Shown here: positions 31,128 to 44,189 of the stretch, piece by piece
Layout of the letters: the number at the start of each line of letters is the position of its first letter
Numbering within the stretch: position 1 is the first letter of the stretch
Source: Tenrec ecaudatus
Taxonomy: Eukaryota > Chordata > Mammalia > Afrosoricida > Tenrecidae
Assembly: GCF_050624435.1 (NCBI RefSeq)
Contig: NC_134536.1
Span: 146,213,987-146,277,986 of the forward strand
Reading direction: 5' to 3'
Length of the DNA: 64,000 nt
Notes under the pieces: model-generated
Database searches by the model: none
Seen by the model: only the letters and a program-made list of their open reading frames with translations
What the model was told of the DNA's origin: nothing
Program-made: the position numbers and the translations under genes

Positions 31128-34040
31128 ATCCCCTAGGCTAAGGCTAGGGCTCCCCTAGCCTTCAGGCTAGGGCACCCCTAGGCTTTAGGCTCTGGCTCCC
31201 CTAAGCTAAGGCTAAGGCTCCCCTAGCCTTCAGGCTAGGGCACCCCGAGGCTTTAGGCTCCCCTAGGCTAAGGCTAGGGATCCCCTAGCCTTCAGGCTAG
31301 GGCACCTCTAGGCTTTAGGCTCGGGCTCCCCTAGGCTACGGCTAGGGCTCCCCTAGCCTTCAGGCTAGGGCAACCTGAGGCTTTAGGATCCCCTAGGCTA
31401 ACGCTAGGGCTCCCCTAGCCTTCAGGCTAGGCCACCCCTAGGCTTTAGGCTCGGGCTCCCCTAGGGTACGGCTTGGGCTCCCCTAGCCTTCAGGCTAAGG
31501 CACCCCGAGGCTTTAGGCTCCCCTAGGGTAAGGCTAGGGCTCCCCTAGCCTTCAGGCTAGGGCATCCCTAGGCTTTAGGCTCGGTTTCCCCTAGGCTAAG
31601 GCTAGGGGTCCCCTAGCCTTCAGGCTAGGGCACCCCGAGGCTTTAGGCTGCCCTAGGCTAAGGCTAAGGCTCCCCTAGCCTTCAGGCTAGGGCACCCCGA
31701 GGCTTTAGACTCGGGCTCCCCTAGGCTAAGGCTAGGGGTCCCCTAGCCTTCAGGCTAGGGCACCCCTAGGCTTTAGGCTCGGGCTCCCCTAGGCTAAGGC
31801 TAGGGCTATCCTAGCCTTCAGGCTAGGGCACCCCTAGGCTTTAGGCTCGGGATCCCCTAGGCTATGGCTAGGGCTACCCTACCCATCAGGCTAGGGCACC
31901 CCGAGGCTTTAGGCTCCCCTAGGCTAAGGCTAGGGCTCCCCTAGCTTTCAGGCTAGGGAACCCCTAGGCTTTCGGCTCTGGCTCCCCTAAGCTAAGGCTA
32001 GGGCTCCCCTAGCCTGAAGGCTAGGGCACCCCGAGGCTTTAGGCTCCCCTAGGCTAAGGCTAGGGCTCCCCTAGCCTTCAGGCTAGTCCACCCCTAGGCT
32101 TTAGGCTCTGGCTCCCCTAGGGTAAGGCTAGGGCTCCCCTAGCCTTCAGGCTAGGGCACCCCGAGGCTTTAGGCTCCCCTAGGCTAAGGCTAGGGCTCCC
32201 CTAGCCTTCAGGCTAGGGCATCCCTAGGCTTTAGGCTGGGCTCCCCTAGGCTAAGGCTAGGGCTTCCCTCGCCTTCAGGCTAGGGCACGCCGAGGCTTTA
32301 GGCACCCATAGGCTAAGGCTAGGGCTTCCCTAGCCTTCAGGCTAGGGCACCCCTAGGGTTTAGGCTCGGGCTCCCCTAGACTAAGGCTAGGGCTCCCATA
32401 GCCTTCAGGCTAGAGCACCCCGAGGCTTTAGGCTCCCCTAGGATAAGGCTTGGGCTCCCCTAGCCTTCAGGCTAGGGCACCCCTAGGCTTTAGGCTCGGG
32501 TTCCCCTAGGCTAAGGCTAGGGGTCCCCTAGCCTTCAGGCTAGGGCACCCCTAGGCTTTAGGCTCGGGCACCCCTAGGCTAAGGCTCGGGCTCCCCTAGC
32601 TTTCAGGCTAGGGCACCCCTAGGCTTTAGGCTCGGGCTCCCCTAGGCTAAGGCTCGGGCTCCCCTAGCCTTTAGGCAAGAGCACCCCTAGGCTTTAGGCT
32701 CGGGCTCCCCTAGCATTCAGGCTAGGGCACCCCTAGGCTTTAGGCTCGGGCTCCCCTAGGCTAAGGCTCGGGCTCCCCTAGCCTTCAGGCTAGGGCACCC
32801 CTAGGCTTTAGGCTCGGGCTCCCCTAGGCTAAGGCTCGGGCTCCCCTAGCCTTCAGGTTAGGGCACCCCTAGGCTTTAGGCTCGGGCTGCCCTAGGCTAA
32901 AGCTCGGGCTCCCCTAGCATTCAGGCTATGGCACCCCTAGGCTTTACGCTCGGGCTCCCCTAGGCTAAGGCTCGGGCTCCCCTAGCCTTCAGGCTAGGGC
33001 ACCCCTAGGCTTTAGGCTCAGGCTCCCCTAGGCTAAGCCTCGGGCTCCCCTAGCCTTCAGGCTAGGGCACCCCTAGGCTTTAGGCTCGGGCTCCCCTAGG
33101 CTAAGGCTCGGGCTCCCCTAGCTTCAGGCTAGGGCAACCCTAGGCTTTAGGCTACCCTAGCCTAAGGCTAGGGCTCCCCTAGCCTTCAGGCTAGGGCACT
33201 CCTAGGCTTTAGGCTCGGGCTCCCCAAGGCTACGGCTAGGGCTCCCCTAGCCTTCAGGCTAGGGCAACCTGAGGCTTTAGGCTCCCCTAGGCTAAGGCTA
33301 GGGCTCCCCTAGCCTTCAGGCTAGGCCACCCCTAGGCTTTAGGCTCGGGCTCCCCTAGGGTACGGCTTGGACTCCCCTAGCCTTCAGGCTAAGGCACCCC
33401 GAGGCTTTAGGCTCCCCTAGGCTAAGGCTAGGGCTCCCCTAGCCTTCAGGCTAGGGCACCCCTAGGCTTTAGGCTCGGGCTCCCCTAGGCTAAGGCTCGG
33501 GCTCCCCTAGCCTTCAGGCTAGGGCACCCCTAGGCTTTAGGCACGGGCTCCCCTAGCATTCAGGCTAGGGCACCCCTAGGCTTTAGGCTCGGGCTCCCCT
33601 AGGCTAAGGCTCGGGCTCCCCTAGCCTTCAAGCTAGGGCACCCCTAGGCTTTAGGCTCGGGCTCCCCTAGGCTAAGGCTCGGGCTCCCCTAGCTTTCAGG
33701 TTAGGGCACCCCTAGGCTTTAGGCTCGGGCTCCCCTAGGCTAAGGCTCGGGCTCCCCTAGCATTCAGGCTATGGCACCCCTAGGCTTTACGCTCGGGCTC
33801 CCCTAGGCTAAGGCTCGGGCTCCCCTAGCCTTCAGGCTAGGGCACCCCTAGGCTTTAGGCTCAGGCTCCCCTAGGCTAAGGCTCGGGCTCCCCTAGCCTT
33901 CAGGCTAGGGCACCCCTAGCCTTTAGGCTCGGGCTCCCCTAGGCTAAGGCTCGGGCTCCCCTAGCCTTCAGGCTAGGGCACCCCTAGGCTTTAGGCTCGG
34001 GCTCCCCTAGCATTCAGGCTAGGGCACCCCTAGGCTTTAG
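31126..34040 (+). repeat. 2,914-bp tandem unit, second copy
   Basis: This copy matches the preceding unit closely, with scattered single-base differences such as CACCTCTAGG near 31312, TAACGCTAGGG near 31399 and CTACCCATCAGG near 31879. After about 34040 the sequence continues as in block Q copy 1 after 22447 (AAGGTTCGGG at 22465 and 34059, +11,594). The duplication thus inserted one extra 2,914-bp unit and left the downstream order intact. Confidence 0.85.
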
Positions 34041-37000
34041 GCTCGGGCTCCCCTAGGCTAAGGTTCGGGCTCCCCTAGCCTTCAGGCTAGGGCACCCCTA
34101 GGCTTTAGGCTCGGGCTCCCCTAGGCTAAGGCTCGGGCTCCCCTAGCCTTCAGGTTAGGGCACCCCTAGGCTTTAGGCTCGGGCTCCCCTAGGCTAAGGC
34201 TCGGGCTCCCCTAGCATTCAGGCTATGGCACCCCTACGCTTTACGCTCGGGCTCCCCTAGGCTAAGGCTCGGGCTCCCCTAGCCTTCAGGCTAGGGCACC
34301 CCTAGGCTTTAGGCTAGGGCTCCCCTAGGCTAAGGCTAGGGCTCCCCTAGCCTTCAGGCTAGGGCACCCCTAGGCTTTAGGCAAGGGCTCCCCTAGGCTA
34401 AGGCTAGGGCTCCGCTAGCCTTCAGGCTAGGGCACCCCTAGGCTTTAGGCTAGGGCTCCCCTAGGCTAAGGCTAGGGCTCCCCTAGCCTTCAGGCTAGGG
34501 CACCCCTAGGCTTTAGGCTAGGGCTCCCCTAGGTTAAGGCTAGGGCTCCCCTAGCCTTCAGGCTGGGGCACGCCTAGGCATTAGGCTAGGGCTCCCTTAG
34601 GCTAAGGGTAGGGCTCCCCTAGCCTTCAGGCTAGGGCACTCCTAGGCTTTAGGCTCCCCTAGGCTAAGGCTAGGGCTCCCCTAGGCTAAGGCTAGGGCTC
34701 CCCTAGCCTTCAGGCTAGGGCATCCCTAGACTTTGGGCTAGGGCTCCCCTAGGCTAAGGCTAGGGCTCCCCTAGCCTTCAGGCTAGGGCAACCCTAGGCT
34801 TCCGGCTAGGGCACCCCTAGGCTTTGGGCTCCCCTATGCTAAGGCTAGGGCTACCCTAGCCTTCCGGCTAGGGCACCCCTAGGTTTTAGGCTAGGGCTCC
34901 CCCAGGCTAAGGCTAGGGCTCCCCTAGCCTTCCGGCTAGGGCACCCCTAGGCTTTAGGCTAGGGCTCCCCCAGGCTAAGGCTAAGGCTTCCCTAGCCTTC
35001 CGGCTAGGGCACCCCTAGGCTTTAGGCCCGGGCTCCCCTAGGCTAAGGCTAGGGCTCCCCTAGCCTTCAGGCTAGGGCACCCCGAGGCTTTAGGCTCCCC
35101 TTGGCTAAGGCTAGGGCTCCCCTAGCATTCAGGCTAGGGCACCCCTAGGCTTTAGGCTTGGGCTCCCCTAGGCTAAGGCTAGGGCTCCCCTAGGCTAAGG
35201 CTAGGGCTCCCCTAGCCTTCAGGCTAGGGCAACCCTAGGTTTTAGGCTCCCCTAGGCTAAGGCTAGGGCTCCCCTAGGCTAAGGCTAGGGCTCCCCTAGC
35301 CTTCAGGCTAGGGCAACCCTAGGTTTTAGGCTCCCCTAGACTAAGGCTAGGGCTCCCCTAGGCTTTAGGCTCGGGTTCCCCTAGGCTAAGGCTAGGGGTC
35401 CCCTAGCCTTCAGGCTAGGGTACCCCTAGGCTTTAGGCTCGGGTTCCCCTAGGCTAAGCCTAGGGGTCCCCTAGCCTTCAGGCTAGGGCACCCCTAGGCT
35501 TTAGGCTCGGGCTCCCCTAGGCTAAGGCTCGGGCTCCCCTAGCCTTCAGGCTAGGGCACCCCTAGGCTTTAGGCTCGGGCTCCCCTAGGCTAAGGCTCGG
35601 GCTCCCCTAGCCTTCAGGCTAGGGCACCCCTAGGCTTTAGGCTCGGGCTCCCCTAGGATAAGGCTCGGGCTCCCCTAGCCTTCAGGTTAGGGCACCCCTA
35701 GGCTTTAGGCTCGGGCTCCCCTAGGCTAAGGCTCAGGCTCCCCTAGCATTCAGGCTATGGCACCCCTAGGCTTTAGGCTCGGGCTCCCCTAGGCTAAGGC
35801 TCGGGCTCCCCTAGCCTTCAGGCTAGGGCACCCCTAGGCTTTAGGCACAGGCTCCCCTATGCTAAGGCTCGGGCTCCCCTAGCCTTCAGGCTATGGCACC
35901 CCTAGGCTTTAGGCTCGGGCTCCCCTAGGCTAAGGCTCGGGCACCCCTAGCCTTCAGGCTAGGGCACCCCTAGGCTTTAGGCTCAGGCTCCCCTAGGCTA
36001 AGGCTCGGGCTCCCCTAGCCTTCAGGCTAGGGCACCCCTAGGCTTTAGGCTCGGGCTCCCCTAGGCTAAGGCTCGGGCTACCCTAGCTTCAGGCTAGGGC
36101 AACCCAAGGCTTTAGGCTCCCCTAGGCTAAGGCTAGGGCTCCCCTAGCCTTCAGGCTAGGGCACCCCTAGGCTTTAGGATCCCCTAGGCTAAGGCTAGGG
36201 CTCCCCTAGCCTTCAGGCTAGGGCACCCCTAGGCTTTAGGCTCTGGCTCCCCTAAGCTAAGGCTAGGGCTCCCCTAGCCTTCAGGCTAGGGCACCCCGAG
36301 GCTTTAGGCTCCCCTAGGCTAAGGCTAGGGATCCCCTAGCCTTCAGGCTAGGGCACCCCTAGGCTTTAGGCTCGGGCTCCCCTAAGCTACGGCTAGGGCT
36401 CCCCTAGCCTTGAGGCTAGGGCAACCTGAGGCTTTAGGCTCCCCTAGGCTAAGTCTAGGGCTCCCCTAGCCTTTAGGCTAGGCCACCCCTAGGCTTTAGG
36501 CTCGGGCTCCCCTAGGGTACGGCTTGGGCTCCCCTAGCCTTCAGGCTAAGGCATCCCGTGGCTTTAGGCTGCTCTAGGCTAAGGGTAAGGCTCCCCTAAC
36601 CTTCAGGCTAGGGCATCCCTAGGCTTTAGGCTCGGGCTCCCCTAGGCTAAGGCTAGGGCTTCCCTAGCCTTCAGGCTAGGGCACGCCGAGGCTTTAGGCA
36701 CCCATAGGCTAAGGCTAGGGCTCCCCTAGCCTTCAGGCTAGGGCACCCCTAGGGTTTAGGCTCGGGCTCCCCTAGACTAAGACTAGGGCTCCCATAGCCT
36801 TCAGGCTAGGGCACCCCGAGGCTATAGGCTCCCCTAGGATAAGGCTTGGGCTCCCCTAGCCTTCAGGCTAGGGCACCCCTAGGCTTTAGGCTCGGGCTCC
36901 CCTAGGCTAAGGCTCGGGCTCCCCTAGCCTTCAGGCTAGGGCACCCCTAGGCTTTAGGCACGGGCTCCCCTAGCATTCAGGCTAGGGCACCCCTAGGCTT

Positions 37001-38280
37001 TAGGCTCGGGCTCCCCTAGGCTAAGGCTCGGGCTCCCCTAGCCTTCAAGCTAGGGCACCCCTAGGCTTTAGGCTCGGGCTCCCCTAGGCTAAGGCTCGGG
37101 CTCCCCTAGCCTTCAGGTTAGGGCACCCCTAGGCTTTAGGCTCGGGCTCCCCTAGACTAAGGCTCGGGCTCCCCTAGCATTCAGGCTATGGCACCCCTAG
37201 GCTTTACGCTCGGGCTCCCCTAGGCTAAGGCTCGGGCTCCCCTAGCCTTCAGGCTAGGGCACCCCTAGGCTTTAGGCTCAGGCTCCCCTAGGCTAAGGCT
37301 CGGGCTCCCCTAGCATTCAGGCTATGGCAACCCTAGGCTTTACGCTCGGGCTCCCCTAGGCTAAGGCTCGGGCTCCCCTAGCCTTCAGGCTAGGGCACCC
37401 CTAGGCTTTAGGCTCAGGCTCCCCTAGGCTAAGGCTCGGGCTCCCCTAGCCTTCAGGCTAGGGCACCCCTAGGCTTTAGGCTCGGGCTCCCCTAGGCTAA
37501 GGTTCGGGCTCCCCTAGCTTCAGGCTAGGGCAACCCTAGGCTTTAGGCTCCCCTAGGCTAAGGCTAGGGCTCCCCTAGCCTTCAGGCTAGGGCACCCCTA
37601 GGCTTTAGGATCCCCTAGGCTAAGGCTAGGGCTCCCCTAGCCTTCAGGCTAGGGCACCCCTAGGCTTTAGGCTCTGGCTCCCCTAAGCTAAGGCTAGGGC
37701 TCCCCTAGCCTTCAGGCTAGGGCACCCCGAGGCTTTAGGCTCCCCTAGGCTAAGGCTAGGGATCCCCTAGCCTTCAGGCTAGGGCACCCCTAGGCTTTAG
37801 GCTCGGGCTCCCCAAGGCTACGGCTAGGGCTCCCCTAGCCTTCAGGGTAGGGCACCCCGAGGCTTTAGGCTCCCCTAGGCTAAGGCTAGGGCTCCCCTAG
37901 CCTTCAGGCTAGGCCACCCCTAGGCTTTAGGCTCGGGCTCACCTAGGGTATGGCTTGGGCTCCCCTAGCCTTCAGGCTAAGGCACCCCGAGGATTTAGGC
38001 TCCCCTAGGCTAAGGCTAGGGCTCCCCTAGCCTTCAGGCTAGGGCATCCCTAGGCTTTAGGCTCGGGTTCCCCTAGGCTAAGGCTAGGGGTCCCCTAGCC
38101 TTCCGGCTAGGGCACCCCGAGGCTTTAGGCTGCCCTAGGCTAAGGCTAGGGCTCCCCTAGCCTTCAGGCTAGGGCACCCCTAGGCTTTAGGCTCGGGCTC
38201 CCTTAGCTAAGGCTAGGGCTCCCCTAGGCTAAGGCTAGGGCTCCCCTAGCCTTCAGGCTAGCGCACCCCGAGGATTTAGG
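34041..38280 (+). repeat. Further copy of 22.4-27.4 kb, with two deletions
   Basis: The offset is 11,594 bp to about 34380, 11,232 bp to about 37305 (CTCTGGCTCC at 25009 and 36241, GCACGGGCTC at 25726 and 36958) and 10,914 bp to 38280 (TGGCAACCCT at 26411 and 37325, GGGCTCCCTT at 27281 and 38195). The second change is a loss of 318 bp, which equals four 68-bp monomers plus one 46-bp monomer. The copy ends abruptly after GCGCACCCCGAGGATTTAGG at about 38280. Confidence 0.8.
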
Positions 38281-38760
38281 CTCGGGCTCCCCTAGGCTAA
38301 GGCTCGGGCTCCCCTAGCCTTCAGGCTAGGGCACCCCTAGGCTTTAGGCTCGGGCTCCCCTAGGCTAAGGCTCGGGCTCCCCTAGCCTTCAGGCTAGGGC
38401 ACCCCTAGGCTTTAGGCTCGGGCTCCCCTAGGATAAGGCTCGGGCTCCCCTAGCCTTCAGGTTAGGGCACCCCTAGGCTTTAGGCTCGGGCTCCCCTAGG
38501 CTAAGGCTCAGGCTCCCCTAGCATTCAGGCTATGGCACCCCTAGGCTTTAGGCTCGGGCTCCCCTAGGCTAAGGCTCGGGCTCCCCTAGCCTTCAGGCTA
38601 GGGCACCCCTAGGCTTTAGGCACAGGCTCCCCTATGCTAAGGCTCGGGCTCCCCTAGCCTTCAGGCTATGGCACCCCTAGGCTTTAGGCTCGGGCTCCCC
38701 TAGGCTAAGGCTCGGGCACCCCTAGCCTTCAGGCTAGGGCACCCCTAGGCTTTAGGCTCG
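38281..38760 (+). repeat. Short patch copied from about 35506-35985
   Basis: GGATAAGG (35656 and 38431) and GCACAGG (35845 and 38620) recur at +2,775 bp. At about 38760 the sequence jumps to the context of 36764 (and 25532), where GACTAAGACTAGGG lies at 36775 and 38771 (+1,996). Two joins 480 bp apart, both at monomer edges in phase, mark this as a mosaic patch from recombination or, less interestingly, from an assembly switch. Confidence 0.72.
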
Positions 38761-41700
38761 GGCTCCCCTAGACTAAGACTAGGGCTCCCATAGCCTTCAG
38801 GCTAGGGCACCCCGAGGCTTTAGGCTCCCCTAGGATAAGGCTTGGGCTCCCCTAGCCTTCAGGCTAGGGCACCCCTAGGCTTTAGGCTCGGGCTCCCCTA
38901 GGCTAAGGCTCGGGCTCCCCTAGCCTTCAGGCTAGGGCACCCCTAGGCTTTAGGCACGGGCTCCCCTAGCATTCAGGCTAGGGCACCCCTAGGCTTTAGG
39001 CTCGGGCTCCCCTAGGCTAAGGCTCGGGCTCCCCTAGCCTTCAAGCTAGGGCACCCCTAGGCTTTAGGCTCGGGCTCCCCTAGGCTAAGGCTCGGGCTCC
39101 CCTAGCCTTCAGGTTAGGGCACCCCTAGGCTTTAGGCTCGGGCTCCCCTAGACTAAGGCTCGGGCTCCCCTAGCATTCAGGCTATGGCACCCCTAGGCTT
39201 TACGCTCGGGCTCCCCTAGGCTAAGGCTCGGGCTCCCCTAGCCTTCAGGCTAGGGCACCCCTAGGCTTTAGGCTCAGGCTCCCCTAGGCTAAGGCTCGGG
39301 CTCCCCTAGCCTTCAGGCTAGGGCACCCCTAGCCTTTAGGCTCGGGCTCCCCTAGGCTAAGGCTCGGGCTCCCCTAGCCTTCAGGCTAGGGCACCCCTAG
39401 GCTTTAGGCTCGGGCTCCCCTAGCATTCAGGCTAGGGCACCCCTAGGCTTTAGGCTCGGGCTCCCCAAGGCTAAGGTTCGGGCTCCCCTAGCCTTCAGGC
39501 TAGGGCAACCCTAGGCTTTAGGCTCGGGCTCCCCTAGGCTAAGGCTCGGGCTCCCCTAGCCTTCAGGTTAGGGCACCCCTAGGCTTTAGGCTCGGGCTCC
39601 CCTAGGCTAAGGCTCGGGCTCCCCTAGCATTCAGACTATGGCAACCCTAGGCTTTACGCTCGGGCTCCCCTAGGCTAAGGCTCGGGCTCCCCTAGCCTTC
39701 AGGCTAGGGCACCCCTAGGCTTTAGGCTCAGGCTCCCCTAGGCTAAGGCTCGGGCTCCCCTAGCCTTCAGGCTAGGGCACCCCTAGGCTTTAGGCTCGGG
39801 CTCCCCTAGGCTAAGGTTCGGGCTCCCCTAGCTTCAGGCTAGGGCAACCCTAGGCTTTAGGCTCCCCTAGGCTAAGGCTAGGGCTCCCCTAGCCTTCAGG
39901 CTAGGGCACCCCTAGGCTTTAGGATCCCCTAGGCTAAGGCTAGGGCTCCCCTAGCCTTCAGGCTAGGGCACCCCTAGGCTTTAGGCTCTGGCTCCCCTAA
40001 GCTAAGGCTAGGGCTCCCCTAGCCTTCAGGATAGGGCACCCCGAGGCTTTAGGCTCCCCTAGGCTAAGGCTAGGGATCCCCTAGCCTTCAGGCTAGGGCA
40101 CCCCTAGGCTTTAGGCTCGGGCTCCCCAAGGCTACGGCTAGGGCTCCCCTAGCCTTCAGGCTAGGGCACCCCGAGGCTTTAGGCTCCCCTAGGCTAAGGC
40201 TAGGGCTCCCCTAGCCTTCAGGCTAGGCCACCCCTAGGCTTTAGGCTCGGGCTCACCTAGGGTATGGCTTGGGCTCCCCTAGCCTTCAGGCTAAGGCACC
40301 CCGAGGATTTAGGCTCCCCTAGGCTAAGGCTAGGGCTCCCCTAGCCTTCAGGCTAGGGCATCCCTAGGCTTTAGGCTCGGGTTCCCCTAGGCTAAGGCTA
40401 GGGGTCCCCTAGCCTTCCGGCTAGGGCACCCCGAGGCTTTAGGCTGCCCTAGGCTAAGGCTAGGGCTCCCCTAGCCTTCAGGCTAGGGCACCCCTAGGCT
40501 TTAGGCTCGGGCTCCCTTAGCTAAGGCTAGGGCTCCCCTAGGCTAAGGCTAGGGCTCCCCTAGCCTTCAGGCTAGCGCACCCCGAGGATTTAGGCTCCCC
40601 TAGGCTAAGGCTAGGGCTCCCCTAGCCTTCAGGCTAGGTCACCCCTAGGCTTTAGGCTCCCCTAGGCTAAGGCTAGGGCTCCCCTAGCCTTCAGGCTAGT
40701 GCACCCCGAGGATTTAGTCTCCCCTAGGCTAAGGCTAGGACTCCCCTAGCCTTCAGGCTAGGGCACCCCTTGGCTTTAGGCTCGGGCTCCCCTAGGCTAA
40801 GGCTAGGGCTCCCCTAACCTTAAGGCTAGGGCACCACGAGGCTTTAGGCTCCCCTATGCTAAGGCTCGGGCTCCCCTAGCCTTCAGGCTAGGGCACCCCT
40901 AGGATTTAGGCTCGGGCTCCCCTAGGCTAAGGCTCGGGCTCCCCTAGCCTTCAGGCTAGGGCAAACCTAGGCTTTAGGCTCGGGCTCCCCTAGCCTAAGG
41001 CTCGGGCTCCCCTAGCCTTCAGGTTAGGGCACACCTAGGCTTTAGGCTCGGGCTCCCCTAGGCTAAGGCTCGGGCTCCCCTAGCATTCAGGCTATGGCAC
41101 CCATAGGCTTTAGGCTCGGGCTCCCCTAGGCTAAGGCTCGGGCTCCCCTAGCCTTCAGGCTAGGGCACCCCTAGGCTTTAGGCTCGGGCTCCCCTAGGCT
41201 AAGGCTCGGGCTCCCCTAGCCTTCAGGCTAGGGCACCCCTAGGCTTTAGGCTCGGGCTCCCCTAGGCTAAGGCTCGGGCTCCCCTAGCTTCAGGCTAGGC
41301 CAACCCTAGGCTTTAGGCTCCCCTAGGCTAAGGCTAGGGCTCCACTAGCCTTCAGGCTATGGCACCCCTAGGCTTTAGGAACCCCTAGGCTAAGGCTAGG
41401 GCTCCCCTAGCCTTCAGGCTAGGGCACCCCTAGGCTTTAGGATCCCCTAGGCTAAGTCTAGGGCTCCCCTAGCCTTCAGGCTAGGACACCCCTAGGCTTT
41501 AGGCTCTGGCTGCCCTAAGCTAAGGCTAAGGCTCCCCTAGCCTTCAGGCTAGGGCACCCCGAGGCTTTAGGCTCCCCTAGGCTAAGGCTAGGGATCCCCT
41601 AGCCTTCAGGCTAGGGCACCCCTAGGCTTTAGGCTCGGGCTCCCCTAGGCTACGGCTAGGGCTCCCCTAGCCTTCAGGCTAGGGCAACCTGAGGCTTTAG

Positions 41701-43447
41701 GATCCCCTAGGCTAAGGCTAGGGCTCCCCTAGCCTTCAGGCTAGGCCACCCCTAGGCTTTAGGCTCGGGCTCCCCTAGGGTACGGCTTGGGCTCCCCTAG
41801 CCTTCAGGCTAAGGCACCCCGAGGCTTTAGGCTCCCCTAGGGTAAGGCTAGGGCTCCCCTAGCCTTCAGGCTAGGGCATCCCTAGGCTTTAGGCTCGGTT
41901 TCCCCTAGGCTAAGGCTAGGGGTCCCCTAGCCTTCAGGCTAGGGCACCCCGAGGCTTTAGGCTGCCCTAGGCTAAGGCTAAGGCTCCCCTAGCCTTCAGG
42001 CTAGGGCACCCCGAGGCTTTAGACTCGGGCTCCCCTAGGCTAAGGCTAGGGGTCCCCTAGCCTTCAGGCTAGGGCACCCCTAGGCTTTAGGATCGGGCTC
42101 CCCTAGGCTAAGGCTAGGGCTATCCTAGCCTTCAGGCTAGGGCACCCCTAGGCTTTAGGCTCGGGATCCCCTAGGCTATGGCTAGGGCTACCCTAGCCAT
42201 CAGGCTAGGGCACCCCGAGGCTTTAGGCTCCCCTAGGCTAAGGCTAGGGCTCCCCTAGCTTTCAGGCTAGGGAACCCCTAGGCTTTAGGCTCTGGCTCCC
42301 CTAAGCTAAGGCTAGGGCTCCCCTAGCCTGAAGGCTAGGGCACCCCGAGGCTTTAGGCTCCCCTAGGCTAAGGCTAGGGCTCCCCTAGCCTTCAGGCTAG
42401 TCCACCCCTAGGCTTTAGGCTCTGGCTCCCCTAGGGTAAGGCTAGGGCTCCCCTAGCCTTCAGGCTAGGGCACCCCGAGGCTTTAGGCTCCCCTAGGCTA
42501 AGGCTAGGGCTCCCCTAGCCTTCAGGCTAGGGCATCCCTAGGCTTTAGGCTGGGCTCCCCTAGGCTAAGGCTAGGGCTTCCCTAGCCTTCAGGCTAGGGC
42601 ACGCCGAGGCTTTAGGCACCCATAGGCTAAGGCTAGGGCTCCCCTAGCCTTCAGGCTAGGGCACCCCTAGGGTTTAGGCTCGGGCTCCCCTAGACTAAGG
42701 CTAGGGCTCCCATAGCCTTCAGGCTAGAGCACCCCGAGGCTTTAGGCTCCCCTAGGATAAGGCTTGGGCTCCCCTAGCCTTCAGGCTAGGGCACCCCTAG
42801 GCTTTAGGCTCGGGTTCCCCTAGGCTAAGGCTAGGGGTCCCCTAGCCTTCAGGCTAGGGCACCCCTAGGCTTTAGGCTCGGGCACCCCTAGGCTAAGGCT
42901 CGGGCTCCCCTAGCTTTCAGGCTAGGGCACCCCTAGGCTTTAGGCTCGGGCTCCCCTAGGCTAAGGCTCGGGCTCCCCTAGCCTTTAGGCAAGAGCACCC
43001 CTAGGCTTTAGGCTCGGGCTCCCCTAGCATTCAGGCTAGGGCACCCCTAGGCTTTAGGCTCGGGCTCCCCTAGGCTAAGGCTCGGGCTCCCCTAGCCTTC
43101 AGGCTAGGGCACCCCTAGGCTTTAGGCTCGGGCTCCCCTAGGCTAAGCCTCGGGCTCCCCTAGCCTTCAGGTTAGGGCACCCCTAGGCTTTAGGCTCGGG
43201 CTGCCCTAGGCTAAAGCTCGGGCTCCCCTAGCATTCAGGCTATGGCACCCCTAGGCTTTACGCTCGGGCTCCCCTAGGCTAAGGCTCGGGCTCCCCTAGC
43301 CTTCAGGCTAGGGCACCCCTAGGCTTTAGGCTCAGGCTCCCCTAGGCTAAGCCTCGGGCTCCCCTAGCCTTCAGGCTAGGGCACCCCTAGGCTTTAGGCT
43401 CGGGCTCCCCTAGGCTAAGGCTCGGGCTCCCCTAGCTTCAGGCTAGG
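38760..43447 (+). repeat. Long copy of 25.5-30.2 kb
   Basis: A constant offset of 13,228 bp holds through many anchors: CTTCAAGCTA (25811 and 39039), TGGCAACCCT (26411 and 39639), GGGCACCACG (27601 and 40829), the flipped TGAA (29101 and 42329) and GCAAGAGCAC (29761 and 42989). It includes the 130-bp segment missing from block Q copy 1. Private changes include GGCTGCCCTAAGC near 41509 and CTAAGTCTAGGG near 41453. Both are inherited by the next tandem copy. Confidence 0.83.
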
Positions 43448-43463
43448 GCACCCCTAGGCTTTA
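41440..43463 (+). repeat. 2,024-bp tandem unit, first copy
   Basis: GGATCCCC (41440 and 43464), GCTGCCCTAA (41509 and 43533), the flipped TGAA (42329 and 44353) and GCAAGAGCAC (42989 and 45013) repeat at 2,024 bp. At the join the 61-bp boundary B subunit near 43434 is followed by CACCCCTAGG instead of its usual CAACCC, so it is a hybrid monomer. The unit holds one complete cycle of the array. Confidence 0.87.
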
Positions 43464-44189
43464 GGATCCCCTAGGCTAAGTCTAGGGCTCCCCTAGCCTT
43501 CAGGCTAGGGCACCCCTAGGCTTTAGGCTCTGGCTGCCCTAAGCTAAGGCTAAGGCTCCCCTAGCCTTCAGGCTAGGGCACCCCGAGGCTTTAGGCTCCC
43601 CTAGGCTAAGGCTAGGGATCCCCTAGCCTTCAGGCTAGGGCACCCCTAGGCTTTAGGCTCGGGCTCCCCTAGGCTACGGCTAGGGCTCCCCTAGCCTTCA
43701 GGCTAGGGCAACCTGAGGCTTTAGGATCCCCTAGGCTAAGGCTAGGGCTCCCCTAGCCTTCAGGCTAGGCCACCCCTAGGCTTTAGGCTCGGGCTCCCCT
43801 AGGGTACGGCTTGGGCTCCCCTAGCCTTCAGGCTAAGGCACCCCGAGGCTTTAGGCTCCCCTAGGGTAAGGCTAGGGCTCCCCTAGCCTTCAGGCTAGGG
43901 CATCCCTAGGCTTTAGGCTCGGTTTCCCCTAGGCTAAGGCTAGGGGTCCCCTAGCCTTCAGGCTAGGGCACCCCGAGGCTTTAGGCTGCCCTAGGCTAAG
44001 GCTAAGGCTCCCCTAGCCTTCAGGCTAGGGCACCCCGAGGCTTTAGACTCGGGCTCCCCTAGGCTAAGGCTAGGGGTCCCCTAGCCTTCAGGCTAGGGCA
44101 CCCCTAGGCTTTAGGATCGGGCTCCCTAAGGCTAAGGCTAGGGCTATCCTAGCCTTCAGGCTAGGGCACCCCTAGGCTTTAGGCTCGGG

